From contig NZ_VDFW01000016.1 in assembly GCF_006152065.1 (NCBI RefSeq), forward strand, positions 1 through 64,000: DNA of 64,000 nt, written 5' to 3'. Both the position numbers and the translations under genes were made by a program. The DNA comes from Amycolatopsis alkalitolerans. Lineage in GTDB: Bacteria; Actinomycetota; Actinomycetes; Mycobacteriales; Pseudonocardiaceae. Under the pieces are notes generated by a model that searched no databases, was not told where the DNA came from, and saw only the letters and a program-made list of their open reading frames with translations. Every line of letters starts with the position of its first letter. Position 1 is the stretch's first letter. This document shows positions 1-8,937 of the stretch, in pieces.

Positions 1-310
1 GGCCGGGGCCGGGCCGGGGTGCCGCGCCGGGGCGCGGCCGGTCCTGGCCGCTTTCCGGGGTCCGCGACGGCGCCGGGGCGCCGCCGTTGCCGTTCGACGG
101 GCCGGGCACCGGCTTGCGGCCGCCGGGCCTACCGCCGGGTTTGCCGCCTCCCGCGGCGAACGCGTCCCGCAGCCGCCGGGCAACAGGTGCCTCGACGGTG
201 GAGGACGCGGATTTCACGAACTCGCCCTGCTCCTTCAGCTTGGCGAGAACTTCCTTACTGGTGACACCGAGCTCTTTCGCGAGCTCGTGCACGCGGGCCT
301 TGCCTGCCAC
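1..310 (-). CDS. infB: Translation initiation factor IF-2, N-terminal part (runs off the left edge)
   Basis: IF-2 is the GTPase that brings initiator tRNA to the 30S ribosome. Only the first ~103 codons are in the window. The protein starts with the conserved IF2_N helical domain ([20 protein letters not shown]), followed by a Gly/Pro/Arg-rich low-complexity linker typical of actinobacterial IF-2. The GTPase domain lies outside the window. The start is GTG at 310, preceded by a good GAGGAG ribosome-binding site. It follows ylxR in the rimP-nusA-ylxR-infB order found in most bacteria, which supports the call. Confidence 0.93.
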   Translation of the reverse strand, partial: MAGKARVHELAKELGVTSKEVLAKLKEQGEFVKSASSTVEAPVARRLRDAFAAGGGKPGGRPGGRKPVPGPSNGNGGAPAPSRTPESGQDRPRPGAAPRPGPG

Positions 311-462
311 TGCTCTCCTCAACTGGTGAGGCCAGCCGGCGGTAAGGGACCCGCTGACCTCGTCCTATCGTCGCGCGTTCATGGCTTCAGCTTCACGGCT
401 GACTCATGACGGGTCGACCTGCTTCCTTCGTTTCGTTCGGGCGGGGGAGGCTCCCCCGCCCG

Positions 463-789
463 TCATCCGGCGTGCGGCCGCAGATACCGCCGCACGGCCT
501 CGACGCCGAGTGTTCCAGAGCTTCGTAACGCTCTGGGAAACGCCCGCCGCCGCTCGGCCTTGGCCAGGCAACCGGGATCGGGATGCAACCAGGCACCCCG
601 GCCCGGCAACCGCCGACGCTCGTCGACGACCACCTGCCCGTCCTTCGCGACCACTCGCAGCAACTCACCGACCGAAGCCCGCCTCCGGCACCCCACGCAC
701 AGACGGACCGGTGCCTCCCGGTGCCGGTCGCGCGCGTTACCCGAACGCGGGCTTTCAACCATCTTCGAGTCTAGCTGGTGGTCCGTCAC
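463..789 (-). CDS. ylxR: YlxR family (DUF448) RNA-binding protein
   Basis: Small basic protein of 108 residues with the family's CxxC pair (CVGC, residues 31-34) followed by an arginine cluster and the GRGAWLHP segment. YlxR proteins are nucleic-acid-associated and are usually encoded between nusA and infB, as here; in some bacteria they modulate RNase P or transcription. The GTG start at 789 overlaps the nusA stop (GTGA), indicating translational coupling. An alternative ATG lies ten codons in, but the overlapping start is preferred. Confidence 0.9.
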   Translation of the reverse strand: MTDHQLDSKMVESPRSGNARDRHREAPVRLCVGCRRRASVGELLRVVAKDGQVVVDERRRLPGRGAWLHPDPGCLAKAERRRAFPRALRSSGTLGVEAVRRYLRPHAG

Positions 790-1811
790 TCAGCCGAACC
801 GGTTGTCGCGGGGCGCGCTGTGGTGCCGGACTCACTTCCGGCCGCGTCGCTGCGGATGTCGATCCGCCAGCCCGTCAGCCGTGCGGCGAGGCGGGCGTTC
901 TGCCCCTCCTTGCCGATCGCCAGTGAAAGCTGGAAGTCCGGCACCACCACTCGCGCGGTCTTCGCACGCTCGTCCACGACGGTGACTGACACAACCTTCG
1001 CGGGCGAGAGCGCATTCCCCACGAATCGGGCGGGATCCTCGGAGTAGTCGATGATGTCGATCTTCTCCCCGGCCAGCTCGCTCATCACGTTGCGCACGCG
1101 CGCGCCCATGGGGCCGATGCACGCGCCCTTCGCGTTCACGCCGGGCACGGTGGACCGCACGGCGATCTTGGACCGGTGCCCGGCCTCGCGGGCGACCGCG
1201 GCGATCTCCACCGCGCCGTCGGCGATTTCGGGGACCTCCAGCGCGAACAGCTTCCGCACCAGATTGGGATGCGTGCGCGAGAGCGTGATCTGCGGGCCGC
1301 GGCTGCCGCGCGAGACCGTCACCACGTACGCCTTGATCCGGCTGCCGTGCTGATAGGACTCGCCGGGCACCTGCTCGGCCGCGGGCAGCACGCCCTCGAT
1401 GTCGCCGACCTGGATGATGACCATGCCGCGCGCGTTGGCGCGGGCGTCGCGCTGGACCACCCCGGCGACGATCTCCCCTTCCTTGGCGGAGAACTCACCG
1501 TAGGTCTTCTCGTGCTCGGCGTCGCGCAAGCGCTGCAGGATGACCTGCCGGGCGGTGGTGGCGGCGATCCGGCCGAAGCCCTCGGGCGTGTCGTCCCATT
1601 CCTCCTCGATTTCACCGTCCTCGCTCAAGGTATGCGCGAGGACGCGCACGTAGCCCGTCTTGCGGTCGATGTCGATACGGGCGTGCTGCTGATGACCCTC
1701 GGTGTGCTTGTACGCGGTCAGCAGCGCTGTCTCGATGGCCTCGAGCACGGTTTCGAAGGGGATGTCCTTGTCCCGCTCGATCGCGCGCAGTGCGGCGATG
1801 TCCACGTTCAC
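786..1811 (-). CDS. nusA: Transcription termination/antitermination factor NusA
   Basis: NusA binds RNA polymerase and nascent RNA and modulates pausing, termination and rRNA antitermination. The 341-residue protein has the N-terminal polymerase-binding domain (to ~125), an S1 domain and two KH domains with GxxG loops (GPMGARV and [10 protein letters not shown]). It lacks the C-terminal acidic repeats of the ~495-residue E. coli protein, as is normal for Actinobacteria. The GTG start overlaps the rimP stop and the gene end overlaps ylxR, so rimP-nusA-ylxR-infB reads as one operon. Confidence 0.96.
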   Translation of the reverse strand: MNVDIAALRAIERDKDIPFETVLEAIETALLTAYKHTEGHQQHARIDIDRKTGYVRVLAHTLSEDGEIEEEWDDTPEGFGRIAATTARQVILQRLRDAEHEKTYGEFSAKEGEIVAGVVQRDARANARGMVIIQVGDIEGVLPAAEQVPGESYQHGSRIKAYVVTVSRGSRGPQITLSRTHPNLVRKLFALEVPEIADGAVEIAAVAREAGHRSKIAVRSTVPGVNAKGACIGPMGARVRNVMSELAGEKIDIIDYSEDPARFVGNALSPAKVVSVTVVDERAKTARVVVPDFQLSLAIGKEGQNARLAARLTGWRIDIRSDAAGSESGTTARPATTGSAE

Positions 1812-2344
1812 TTCGGCTCCTCCTCCGTCCCGGCGGTGTCGATCATCCCCGAGGCGTCTTGCTCCAGCAGTTTCAGGTCCTCCGTCGGCGGTTGCTTGAA
1901 CTCGATCTCGATGACCGCCTTGGCCACGTCGCGATAGCGCACGTCACGGATCCCGCCGTCGGCGAGCACGCGCGCGGCCTCGGGCCCGGCGTGGCCCACA
2001 CGGCCGAGGAAGCCGGGGCCTTCGTACGGGGTGATCCGCGCCAGGCGGAACTTCGCGCGCCGCCAGTGCCGCTGGGCCGTCAGCGGGCGGTCCACCCCCG
2101 GGGAGGTCACTTCGAGGGTGTAGGCGCCCGCGATGAGATGATCATGGGCGTCCAGCACCGCCGACACGGCGCGGCTGACCTTCGCGACCTCGTCGAGTCC
2201 GACGCCGTCGTCGGCGTCCACGACGACCTTCACCAGCTTGCGCCGCCCCGCCTGCTGGACTTCGAGCGCGTCGAGGTCGAAACCAGCGCCGGCCACCGCC
2301 TCGGCCACGATGGGCTCGAGTTCGCCGGCGAGTTCTCCTGGCAC
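1808..2344 (-). CDS. rimP: Ribosome maturation factor RimP
   Basis: RimP assists 30S subunit maturation. The sequence shows the conserved segment [13 protein letters not shown], the hallmark of the family, in a 178-residue protein of normal length. A longer reading frame extends upstream to 2413, but the GTG at 2344 (protein starting [11 protein letters not shown]) is chosen because AGGAGAG lies at suitable distance and homology begins here. It is the first gene of the nusA operon. Its leader contains a long perfect inverted repeat (see 2408-2494). Confidence 0.92.
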   Translation of the reverse strand: MPGELAGELEPIVAEAVAGAGFDLDALEVQQAGRRKLVKVVVDADDGVGLDEVAKVSRAVSAVLDAHDHLIAGAYTLEVTSPGVDRPLTAQRHWRRAKFRLARITPYEGPGFLGRVGHAGPEAARVLADGGIRDVRYRDVAKAVIEIEFKQPPTEDLKLLEQDASGMIDTAGTEEEPK

Positions 2345-2407
2345 CTTGGCGCTCTCTCTCCTGTTGAATCGGTTGTCGATGAGGGAACAGCTTACTGTGC
2401 CGTTGGC

Positions 2408-2494
2408 TACCAAGCCGACCAGCAGTCACGGCGATCGACCAATCGTAGGTCGGCTGCCGGTCGTCGGGCGGGCCTACTCTTGGTCGGCTTGGTA
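2408..2494. promoter_or_regulatory. 14-bp perfect inverted repeat in the rimP-nusA leader/promoter region
   Basis: TACCAAGCCGACCA at 2408-2421 is repeated exactly in inverted orientation at 2481-2494, separated by 59 bases that contain a further smaller dyad around AATCGTAGG. The element sits between the divergent rimP operon and the lipoprotein gene at 2552. In RNA from the minus strand it would form a long stem upstream of rimP. Whether it acts as an attenuator, an operator or merely a cruciform is not visible from sequence. Confidence 0.5.
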
Positions 2495-2551
2495 ATGGGC
2501 CGACCCCCGTCACCGCCCGTGGTCGTCACGGCCCTGGCAGGATGGCGCGAC

Positions 2552-3478
2552 GTGACCACCCGTACCCGTCGCGACGTCCTGCGGCTGAGCGCGCTGGCGG
2601 CCGCCGCCGTCCCGCTCGCCGCGTGCAGCACCGGCTATTCCGACGCACCCGATCCGCTCACGCTGCTCGCCGAACAGGCGACCGCGGATGCCGCCGCCGC
2701 GAACGCGTTGGCCACCGGATCGTCCACAGAGGCCGGTCTCGCACGGCAGGTCGCGGTGGCGCGCGGCGAGCACGCGCGGGCCCTGCAGGCGGAAGTCGAC
2801 CGGCTCAACCGGCCCAAGTCGACGGTGCCCGTGGTCAACCCACGTGACGGCGGGCTCGCCGGGCTCAAACAGCGGCTGGCCACGGCACGTGGACAGACGG
2901 AACCCCTGGTCGGCGGTCTCGGGCGGTACCGCGCGGGCCTGGTGGCCGCGGTCGCGGCCGGATGCGCGGGGTTGCAGCAGCTGAGTGACCAGCTGGGGCC
3001 GGGTACCGATCCGGGCCCCGTCAGGCCCGTGACCTCCGTGCCGGGCGACGCGGTCGCGCCGCTGCAGGAGGCCCTGGACACGGAGCACGCCGCGGTATGG
3101 GTGTACGGGCTCGTAAGCGCTTACCTGCCGGCGAAGTACAACGCGGGGGTCGCGGACGGATCGCAGGAGCACCAGGACCGCCGCGACGCGTGCGAGCGGA
3201 TGCTCGACGCCGCCGGCGTGACCCCGGACGGTCCGCAACCCGCCTACGTCACGCCGAAACCGGTCACGGACGCGACGTCCGCGAAGAGCGTCGTGGCGAG
3301 CGCGGAAGCCGACACCGCGAAGGCGTGGGCCGGGGTGATCGCCCGCACGGACGACCAGGCGCTGCGGGCGGTGGCGTTGACGGCGTTGCTGGGCTCGGCC
3401 CGGCGCGGCACCCGCTGGCGCGACGCGGCCGGTGAGTCCCCCGCAGCGGTCGCCCTCATCGGGGTGACCGCCGGTTAA
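2552..3478 (+). CDS. DUF4439 ferritin-like lipoprotein, probable Tat substrate
   Basis: A 308-residue exported protein. The N-terminus has twin arginines (RTRRDVLRLS) followed by a hydrophobic stretch and a lipobox ending LAAC at Cys25, so it should be Tat-exported and lipid-anchored outside the membrane. The C-terminal ~140 residues carry the DUF4439 ferritin-like helical region with EALDTEHAAVWVYGL and the DRRDACERML helix. DUF4439 proteins are commonly found beside the rimP-nusA operon in actinobacteria; their role is unknown. GTG start at 2552; a longer in-frame extension upstream has no signal sequence and is rejected. Confidence 0.82.
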   Translation: MTTRTRRDVLRLSALAAAAVPLAACSTGYSDAPDPLTLLAEQATADAAAANALATGSSTEAGLARQVAVARGEHARALQAEVDRLNRPKSTVPVVNPRDGGLAGLKQRLATARGQTEPLVGGLGRYRAGLVAAVAAGCAGLQQLSDQLGPGTDPGPVRPVTSVPGDAVAPLQEALDTEHAAVWVYGLVSAYLPAKYNAGVADGSQEHQDRRDACERMLDAAGVTPDGPQPAYVTPKPVTDATSAKSVVASAEADTAKAWAGVIARTDDQALRAVALTALLGSARRGTRWRDAAGESPAAVALIGVTAG

Positions 3479-4128
3479 CCCAGCCGGGTGGCCAGATCCA
3501 GGGCCTCGGTGTTGACCCGGCCCAGGGTGGCACGGTCCTGACGGCCGTCGAAGAATGCGGACAGGACGATCGTGACGCGGTTGCCGTCCGCGTGTGAGGC
3601 GTACTCGCCGCCCGCGAGGGCCGGGGCGCCCGCGATCCGGGCTGTCCCGTCGTGGACGAGGTCCAGGACGTTGCCGGTGCCGTCGGTGTCCACGAGCGCC
3701 TTGAGCCGCCCCGCTCCGGCGTCCGTCGGCATCGTCACGACCACGACCGACACCAGCGCCTTCGAGCCGCTCGCGTTCGTGGTGAACAGCGCGCGGGTCA
3801 GCTTCCGGCAGGCATGGTCGGCGAACCACCTCCTGACCTCACCGGTCGACTTGCCGGCGCAGTCGGTGCCCGCGACGGGGCCGCCGGCCGCGGTGAAGCT
3901 GAACTCCTTGGCCGGCGCCTGCGCGACCGGCGCTTCGGGTTCGTGCCGGATCAGCCACCAGACCAGCCCGGCCACCACGGCGACGGCGACCAGGCCCATG
4001 GCCTTGAGCAGCCGGGCACGGCCGCGCGCCGGGGCAGCGGGGATCCGGGGCAGCGGCGCGGTACCGCCACCGCCGGCCGGGGGGTACTGCGGTGCAACCA
4101 CGGAGGGACACCGTACTGGACGGTTCAC
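3475..4128 (-). CDS. Hypothetical single-pass membrane protein
   Basis: About 217 residues: a Pro/Gly-rich cytoplasmic N-terminus, one membrane segment near residues 41-61 (AMGLVAVAVVAGLVWWLI) and a ~150-residue external domain with two cysteines. No family is recognised. The stop overlaps the stop of the convergent DUF4439 lipoprotein by four bases, and both products would face outside. The start is uncertain: GTG at 4128 gives the longest product, GTG at 4101 (VVAPQYPP) is an alternative; neither has a clear ribosome-binding site. Confidence 0.65.
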   Translation of the reverse strand: MNRPVRCPSVVAPQYPPAGGGGTAPLPRIPAAPARGRARLLKAMGLVAVAVVAGLVWWLIRHEPEAPVAQAPAKEFSFTAAGGPVAGTDCAGKSTGEVRRWFADHACRKLTRALFTTNASGSKALVSVVVVTMPTDAGAGRLKALVDTDGTGNVLDLVHDGTARIAGAPALAGGEYASHADGNRVTIVLSAFFDGRQDRATLGRVNTEALDLATRLG

Positions 4129-4164
4129 CCGGCCGGGCGGGAATCGGTGTTATCTCACTACCGC

Positions 4165-5337
4165 TCACCACGCGACCGGCAACGCGGTAAGGCCTCCGGT
4201 GAGCATGTCCTGACGCATCCGCAGCTCGTCCACGCCCGCCGCGAGCCGCATCCCCGGGAAACGCTCGACGAGCTGCGTGAACACCGCCCGCAGCTCGATC
4301 CGCGCGAGCGGCGCGCCGAGGCAGTACCGCGCGCCGTGGCCGAAGGCCAGCTGCGCCCCGGCCGCGCGCGTGACGTCGGCCCGGTCCGGGTCCGCGAAGA
4401 CCGCCGGATCGTGGTTGGCCGCCGTGATGTCCAGCAGCACCAGCTCGCCGGCGCGCACGGTGACGCCGCCGATCTCCAGGTCCGTGCGGGCGTAGCGGGG
4501 AATGCCGCCGCTGCCCCGGCCCGGCGCCCGCAGGATCTCGTCCACCGCGTTCGGGACCAGACCGGGGTCGCGGACGAGGACCTGCCACTGATCACGGGCC
4601 AGCAGGTGCAGCGCCCCCAGCCCGATCTGGACGACGGTGGTCTCGTGCCCGGCGAACAGCAGCCCCATCGTCAGCCCCGCGGCCTCCTCGTCGGAGACGC
4701 CCTCGGTCGCGCACAACCGCGAGATCACGTCGTCGCCGGGATCGGCGCGCTTGCGCTCGACGAGCCGCCGGCTGTACCCGAACAGCTCGGCCAGGCCCCG
4801 TTCGGAGGGGGCCCGGTCACGCGTGTTGGCGACGTCGACCGTCCAGGCGCGGAACTGGTCGCGGTCGGCGTAGGGCACGCCGAGCAGCTCGCAGATCACC
4901 AGGATCGGCAGTGGCACCGCGAGCGCCGCATGCAGATCCGCGGGCGGCCCTTGTGCGGCCAGCCCGTCGAGCAGTTCCGCCGCCAGCGCTTCGACCCGCG
5001 ACCGCAGCGCCCGCAGATGTTTCGGGGAGAAATGCGGTTGCAGCAGGGCGCGCATGCGGGCGTGGTCGGTCTGCTCGGTGCCGAAGTCGCCGAGCGGGCC
5101 GCCGAACAACGCCGACTCGCCGGTGCGCGCCGCCTTCTCCGGCGCGGGATGCGAGCGGCCGAGGCGGTCGTCGTCGAGCAGCCGCCGCACCTCGGCGTGA
5201 CCGGTCACCAGCCAGGCCTCGTCGCCCACCGCGGTCCGCACCCGGTGGACCGTCCCCTCGCTCTGCAGTTCACGCAATCGCGGCGCGACACGCAGCGGAT
5301 CCGGCTGTTCGAAGGGCAGCTGCGCCACGGCGCTCAT
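4165..5337 (-). CDS. Cytochrome P450 (CYP105/107-like bacterial class)
   Basis: A 390-residue soluble P450 monooxygenase. Visible hallmarks are the I-helix AGHETT oxygen-activation motif, the K-helix ExxR (EILR) and the heme-ligand loop FGHGARYCLG with the axial Cys near residue 339. It needs a ferredoxin and reductase from elsewhere; none is adjacent. The ATG at 5337 follows GGAGGTC at good spacing; a longer frame running through the regulator's promoter is rejected. It is divergent from a TetR gene 87 bases away, which is the likely local regulator. The substrate cannot be told. Confidence 0.92.
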   Translation of the reverse strand: MSAVAQLPFEQPDPLRVAPRLRELQSEGTVHRVRTAVGDEAWLVTGHAEVRRLLDDDRLGRSHPAPEKAARTGESALFGGPLGDFGTEQTDHARMRALLQPHFSPKHLRALRSRVEALAAELLDGLAAQGPPADLHAALAVPLPILVICELLGVPYADRDQFRAWTVDVANTRDRAPSERGLAELFGYSRRLVERKRADPGDDVISRLCATEGVSDEEAAGLTMGLLFAGHETTVVQIGLGALHLLARDQWQVLVRDPGLVPNAVDEILRAPGRGSGGIPRYARTDLEIGGVTVRAGELVLLDITAANHDPAVFADPDRADVTRAAGAQLAFGHGARYCLGAPLARIELRAVFTQLVERFPGMRLAAGVDELRMRQDMLTGGLTALPVAW

Positions 5338-5362
5338 CACGACCTCCAGTGGTTGAAACCAG

Positions 5363-5398
5363 CTTGTATAAGTAGTCTTAAACAAAGGTACTTGTATA
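5363..5398. promoter_or_regulatory. Candidate TetR operator between P450 and TetR genes
   Basis: The octamer CTTGTATA occurs at 5363-5370 and again at 5391-5398, and the flanks also make a partial dyad (AAGTA...TACTT). The AT-rich block stands out in this GC-rich DNA, and TATAGT at 5395-5400 could be the -10 of the TetR gene. Its position between two divergent genes makes it the obvious binding site for the adjacent TetR protein. Confidence 0.45.
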
Positions 5399-5424
5399 GT
5401 CCCGGATCGACAAGAGGAGGTGCG

Positions 5425-6003
5425 ATGGTCGCGGACGGCAAGGCCGCCGCCCGGCGCCTGCCGCGGGCCGAGCGGCGCGAACAGATCCTCGCGGCGGCCA
5501 CCCGCGCCTTCGCCCGCGCCGGCTACGCGGCCACCGGTCTGGACCAGGTCGCCGCCGAGGCCGGGGTCACGCACGTGATCGTCTACCGGCATTTCGCGTC
5601 GAAGGCCGATCTCTACCGCGCCGTGCTCGACCGCGCCAAGGACCGGTTGTCCGAGACCGTCGGCCGGGGAACCTACGACGAAGCCGCGATCCCCGCCCTG
5701 CTGCGCGCCGCGTCGGACGACCCCGACGGGTTCCGCCTGCTGTTTCGCCATGCGGCAAGGGAACCGGAGTTCCGCGACGTCGTCGACGGCATCCGCGCGG
5801 CCTCGACCGAGATCGCCCAGCGCCACCTCGCCGAGGCCGTGCCCGAGGGCCCGTGGCAGGACTGGGCGGCAAGCCTGATCCCCACCGTCGTGCTCGAAGC
5901 CGTCATCGCCTGGCTCGACGCCGGCCGGCCGGACCCCGAGCACGCCCCGGGCCGCATCGGCTACATCGTCGGTGAAGTGATCCAGGCCGCGCGGTCGGCT
6001 TAG
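5425..6003 (+). CDS. TetR family transcriptional regulator
   Basis: A 192-residue repressor-type protein. The N-terminal TetR HTH reads ILAAATRAFARAGYAATGLD...VYRHFASKADLYRAV. The C-terminal ligand domain is not assignable to a subfamily. ATG at 5425 follows AGAGGAGG. Being divergent from the P450 gene with an 87-base intergenic region containing repeated CTTGTATA, it probably controls itself and the P450. The 3' end overlaps the end of the MFS remnant by four bases. Confidence 0.88.
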   Translation: MVADGKAAARRLPRAERREQILAAATRAFARAGYAATGLDQVAAEAGVTHVIVYRHFASKADLYRAVLDRAKDRLSETVGRGTYDEAAIPALLRAASDDPDGFRLLFRHAAREPEFRDVVDGIRAASTEIAQRHLAEAVPEGPWQDWAASLIPTVVLEAVIAWLDAGRPDPEHAPGRIGYIVGEVIQAARSA

Positions 6004-6723
6004 CCCGCCGCGCGCAGCTGGGACGTGCCGATTTCACCGAGGTCGCGGCCTTTGACCTCGGGCAGGAGCGCGCCGCACACGATGATGCCGAGAGCGAAGA
6101 CGAGCATGGACGGGCCGAAGCCCAGCTTGGCGATCAGGGTGGGGTGAGCAGTGCCGAGGCCGTCGCGGCGGTGCGGGTCCAGCTGGTGCTGAAACCTCGT
6201 GCGGTGCCGCGGATCTGGGCGGGGAACAGTTCCGCGGTGTACTGCCAGATGGCCTGGTTCACGCCGCCCCAGTAGGCGAACGCGCCGACCGCGAAGATCG
6301 CGAAGACGGCGCCCGCGTGGTCCTTCGACAGTCGGATCCACGCGGCGAGCAGGAGGGAGAGCGTGGTGATGACACCGCCGGCGATGAGCAGGGGTTTGCG
6401 GCCGACGCGGTCGGTGACCGCGATGTTGACGATGTTGCCCAGCAGGTACGCGCCCCAGATCGTCATGCCGAACAGGATCGCCGCCCGGTCGCTGGTGGCA
6501 CCGACCACTTTGGCCAGGAAGGCCGAGTAGGAGCCGAGGAACAGGGAGGCGATGCTGCCGCACACGCAGAGCGCGCTGAGCACGATCAGGTTGCGCCGGT
6601 ACGGCCCGGCGAGCAGCGCTATGCTGCGCTTGAGCTGCGAGCCTTCGGGCAGCCGCGCCGTGGATTCGGGTGTGATCCCGGCCCATTCGCTCACGTTCGC
6701 CGCTTCCGTGGCCCGGCCCATCG
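6000..6723 (-). pseudogene. MFS sugar/metabolite transporter remnant (C-terminal half, frameshifted)
   Basis: Two frames together encode the second half of a 12-TM major facilitator. Most is in one frame (ending near 6134, with the RVGRKP loop and AELFPAQIRGTARG before the final helices). The last ~45 residues (GFGPSMLVFALGIIVCGALLPE and the tail LGEIGTSQLRAAG) are in another frame, so a frameshift lies near 6135-6155. The N-terminal half is absent: recognisable sequence stops abruptly at ~6723, where the sulfatase remnant on the other strand begins. Not expected to be functional. Confidence 0.8.
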
Positions 6724-7859
6724 ACGCGATGGACGAGGTGGGCGGGCCGTGGACGCACAACCACTATCCGGCGGGCTGGGCGCAGGCCGGCAACACCCCG
6801 TTCAAGTACTACAAGAGCTACACCTTCTCGGGGGGAATCCGGACCCCGCTGATCGTGAAACCGCCGGCCGGGATCTCGAGCGTGCCAGGGGTTCGCGACC
6901 AGTTCCACCACGTCATCGACCTCGCTCCGACGCTGCTCGACCTCGCCGCCGTGACACCGCCAAGGACCTATCGCGGTGTGCCGCAGATGGAGCTGCACGG
7001 CGTGTCGCTGCGCTACACATTCGACAGTCCACAAGCACCATCTACAAGGGACAGACAGTACTTCGAGACGGCAGGGCAGCGCGGGTTGTGGCGCGCCGGG
7101 TGGAAGGTACTCACCAAGCACGAGTCCGGCACACCCTACGACGAGGACCGTTGGGAGCTCTACCAGGTCGACACCGACCGTGCGGAAACCCGGGACCTGG
7201 CGGCCGAGCACCCCGGCCTGGTCAAGGAACTGGTGGAGACGTGGTGGGCCGACGCCGAGCGTTACCACGTGCTTCCGCTCGACGACCGGGGCCGGGACCG
7301 CGCCGCCGCCACCGATCCCGCTGCGCGCGGCCGCACGTACTTCCGGTTCCTGCCCGGCACCCGCGCGCTCAACCGGGTGCTGGGCCCGGATTTCGCCGCA
7401 CGATCGTTCCGCGTCACCGCCCACGTCGGCCGTGCCGGTGCCGGCGTCCTGCTGGCGCACGGCCGTCGCGCGGCGGGATTCTCCTTGTACGTCCAGGAGA
7501 ACCGTCTCTGGTTCGACTACAACCTCGCCGGGCGCCACACCCTCATCCGCAGCGATCGCCCGGTCCCGCCCGGCGAATCCGCCCTCGCCGTCGAACTCGC
7601 GCGCGACGGTGAGGGCGCCGACGCGACCCTGCTGATCGACAGCCGGCCGGCGGGGCGGGCGCACCTCGACCGCACCCTGCCCGGCGGGTTCGGTTGCCTG
7701 AGCACGCAAGCCGGTCACAACAGCCCGTCACCGGTGAGTCCTCGCTACGACAGCCCGTACCGGTTCACCGGCACCCTGCACCACGTCGAGATACACCTCG
7801 CCCCGGACCAGGCCGACACGACCGGCGACGAATGGCTCGGCGCGCTCCAGCGGGATTGA
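6723..7859 (+). pseudogene. Arylsulfatase remnant lacking the catalytic N-terminal part
   Basis: About 378 codons matching the C-terminal part of type I arylsulfatases: GGPWTHNHYPAGWAQAGNTP, then WRAGWKVLTKHESGTPYDEDRW and ELYQVDTDRAE, then a C-terminal beta domain. The N-terminal third, which should carry the formylglycine CxPxR motif and metal ligands, is missing. Sequence begins abruptly at ~6723 next to the truncated MFS gene. No ribosome-binding site precedes the first in-frame ATG at 6729. The rest of the frame is open, so the deletion may be fairly recent. Confidence 0.85.
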
Positions 7860-7861
7860 GC

Positions 7862-8878
7862 TCAGCGCACCGCGCGCAGCACCAGTTCCAGGTCGGCGAG
7901 CGTGTTGTAGAGATGGAACCCGATCCGTGCCCTGCCCGCGCGGGCGCTCGCGACGACGCCCGCCGCCTGGAGTTGTTCGGGATCCGCGTCGAACGAGACG
8001 ATCGCGGACCCGCGGGCGGGCAGGCCGAGGCCTTCGAGCAGGGTGTCGGCGAGCCCCACGCAGTGCGCACGCACGGCCTCGAGGTCCAGCGAGGCCAGGT
8101 ACGGCAAGGCGACCGCCGCCCCCACCTGGGCCAGCCACACCGGCGACAGGTCGTACCGGCGGGCGCCCCCGGCCAGCCGCAGCGGCATCCCGTACAGCGA
8201 CTGCCACGGATCCTCGCCCGCGTACCAGCCGGCGCTGACCGCCCGCCCGCGATCGAGGGCCCGCGGGTGCACCGCGAGCCAGGCCGAGCCGCGCGGCGAC
8301 AGCAGCCACTTGTAGCCGGCCGCGACCACCCAGTCGGCCCACTCCAGGCTCAGCGGCAGCCAGCCCGCGGCCTGGCTCGCGTCGAGTACGACGGGTACGT
8401 CCGCCGCTTCGGCCGCCGCGCGCAGCGCGTCCAGATCGACGATCGCCCCGTCTGCCGACTGCACGACGCTCACCGCGACGAGATCGTGCCCCGCCACCGC
8501 TTCAGGCAGTTTCTCCAGCGGCATCTCGGTCACGCTCACCCCGGGTACGGCCGCGAACGGGAAGGTCACGCTGGTGAACTCCCCCTCGGCGACGAGCACG
8601 CGGGCACCCGCGCGCAACCCGGCAGCGACCACGGCCAGCATCTGCGAGACGGAAGCGCCGACCGCGACCCGCTCGCCGGGCGCGCCGATCAGGTCCGCGA
8701 AGGCCTGGCGCCCGCGCGCGACCGCCTCGTCGAAGTCCGCGGGCTGGGTGCCGGCGCGTCGCCACCGGTCTACCCAGGCGGCCACCTCCTCGCCCGCGTG
8801 CACCGGCGGGACGCCGATGCTCGGGGTGTTGAGGTATCCGTCCGGAATGTCGAACTGTGCTCCAAAGGCAGTGCGCAT
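7862..8878 (-). CDS. PLP-dependent aminotransferase class V-like protein
   Basis: A 338-residue fold-type I PLP enzyme of the class V / kynureninase / cysteine desulfurase group. The PLP-Schiff-base lysine is K190 in VVAAGYKWLLSPRG, and D166 in VVLDASQAAG is the expected pyridine-nitrogen contact. The ATG at 8878 begins MRTAFGAQFDIPDGYLNTPS, a normal start for these proteins. It is slightly short compared with kynureninase (~400). The substrate cannot be predicted from context; it is convergent with the sulfatase remnant and divergent from the rhomboid-like gene. Confidence 0.85.
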   Translation of the reverse strand: MRTAFGAQFDIPDGYLNTPSIGVPPVHAGEEVAAWVDRWRRAGTQPADFDEAVARGRQAFADLIGAPGERVAVGASVSQMLAVVAAGLRAGARVLVAEGEFTSVTFPFAAVPGVSVTEMPLEKLPEAVAGHDLVAVSVVQSADGAIVDLDALRAAAEAADVPVVLDASQAAGWLPLSLEWADWVVAAGYKWLLSPRGSAWLAVHPRALDRGRAVSAGWYAGEDPWQSLYGMPLRLAGGARRYDLSPVWLAQVGAAVALPYLASLDLEAVRAHCVGLADTLLEGLGLPARGSAIVSFDADPEQLQAAGVVASARAGRARIGFHLYNTLADLELVLRAVR

Positions 8879-8937
8879 GGCTCCACTCTGCCCTGGTTCT
8901 CAGTCAACTCACAGGTGACCGATGGTTCGTTTTCAGG

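Noticed and set aside
2510-3829. 439-codon minus-strand open frame
   Set aside because: Arginine/glycine-rich shadow of the DUF4439 lipoprotein gene; no ribosome-binding site or family resemblance.
8857-8937. Longer start for the rhomboid-like protein
   Set aside because: Would overlap the start of the divergent aminotransferase gene and adds no conserved sequence.
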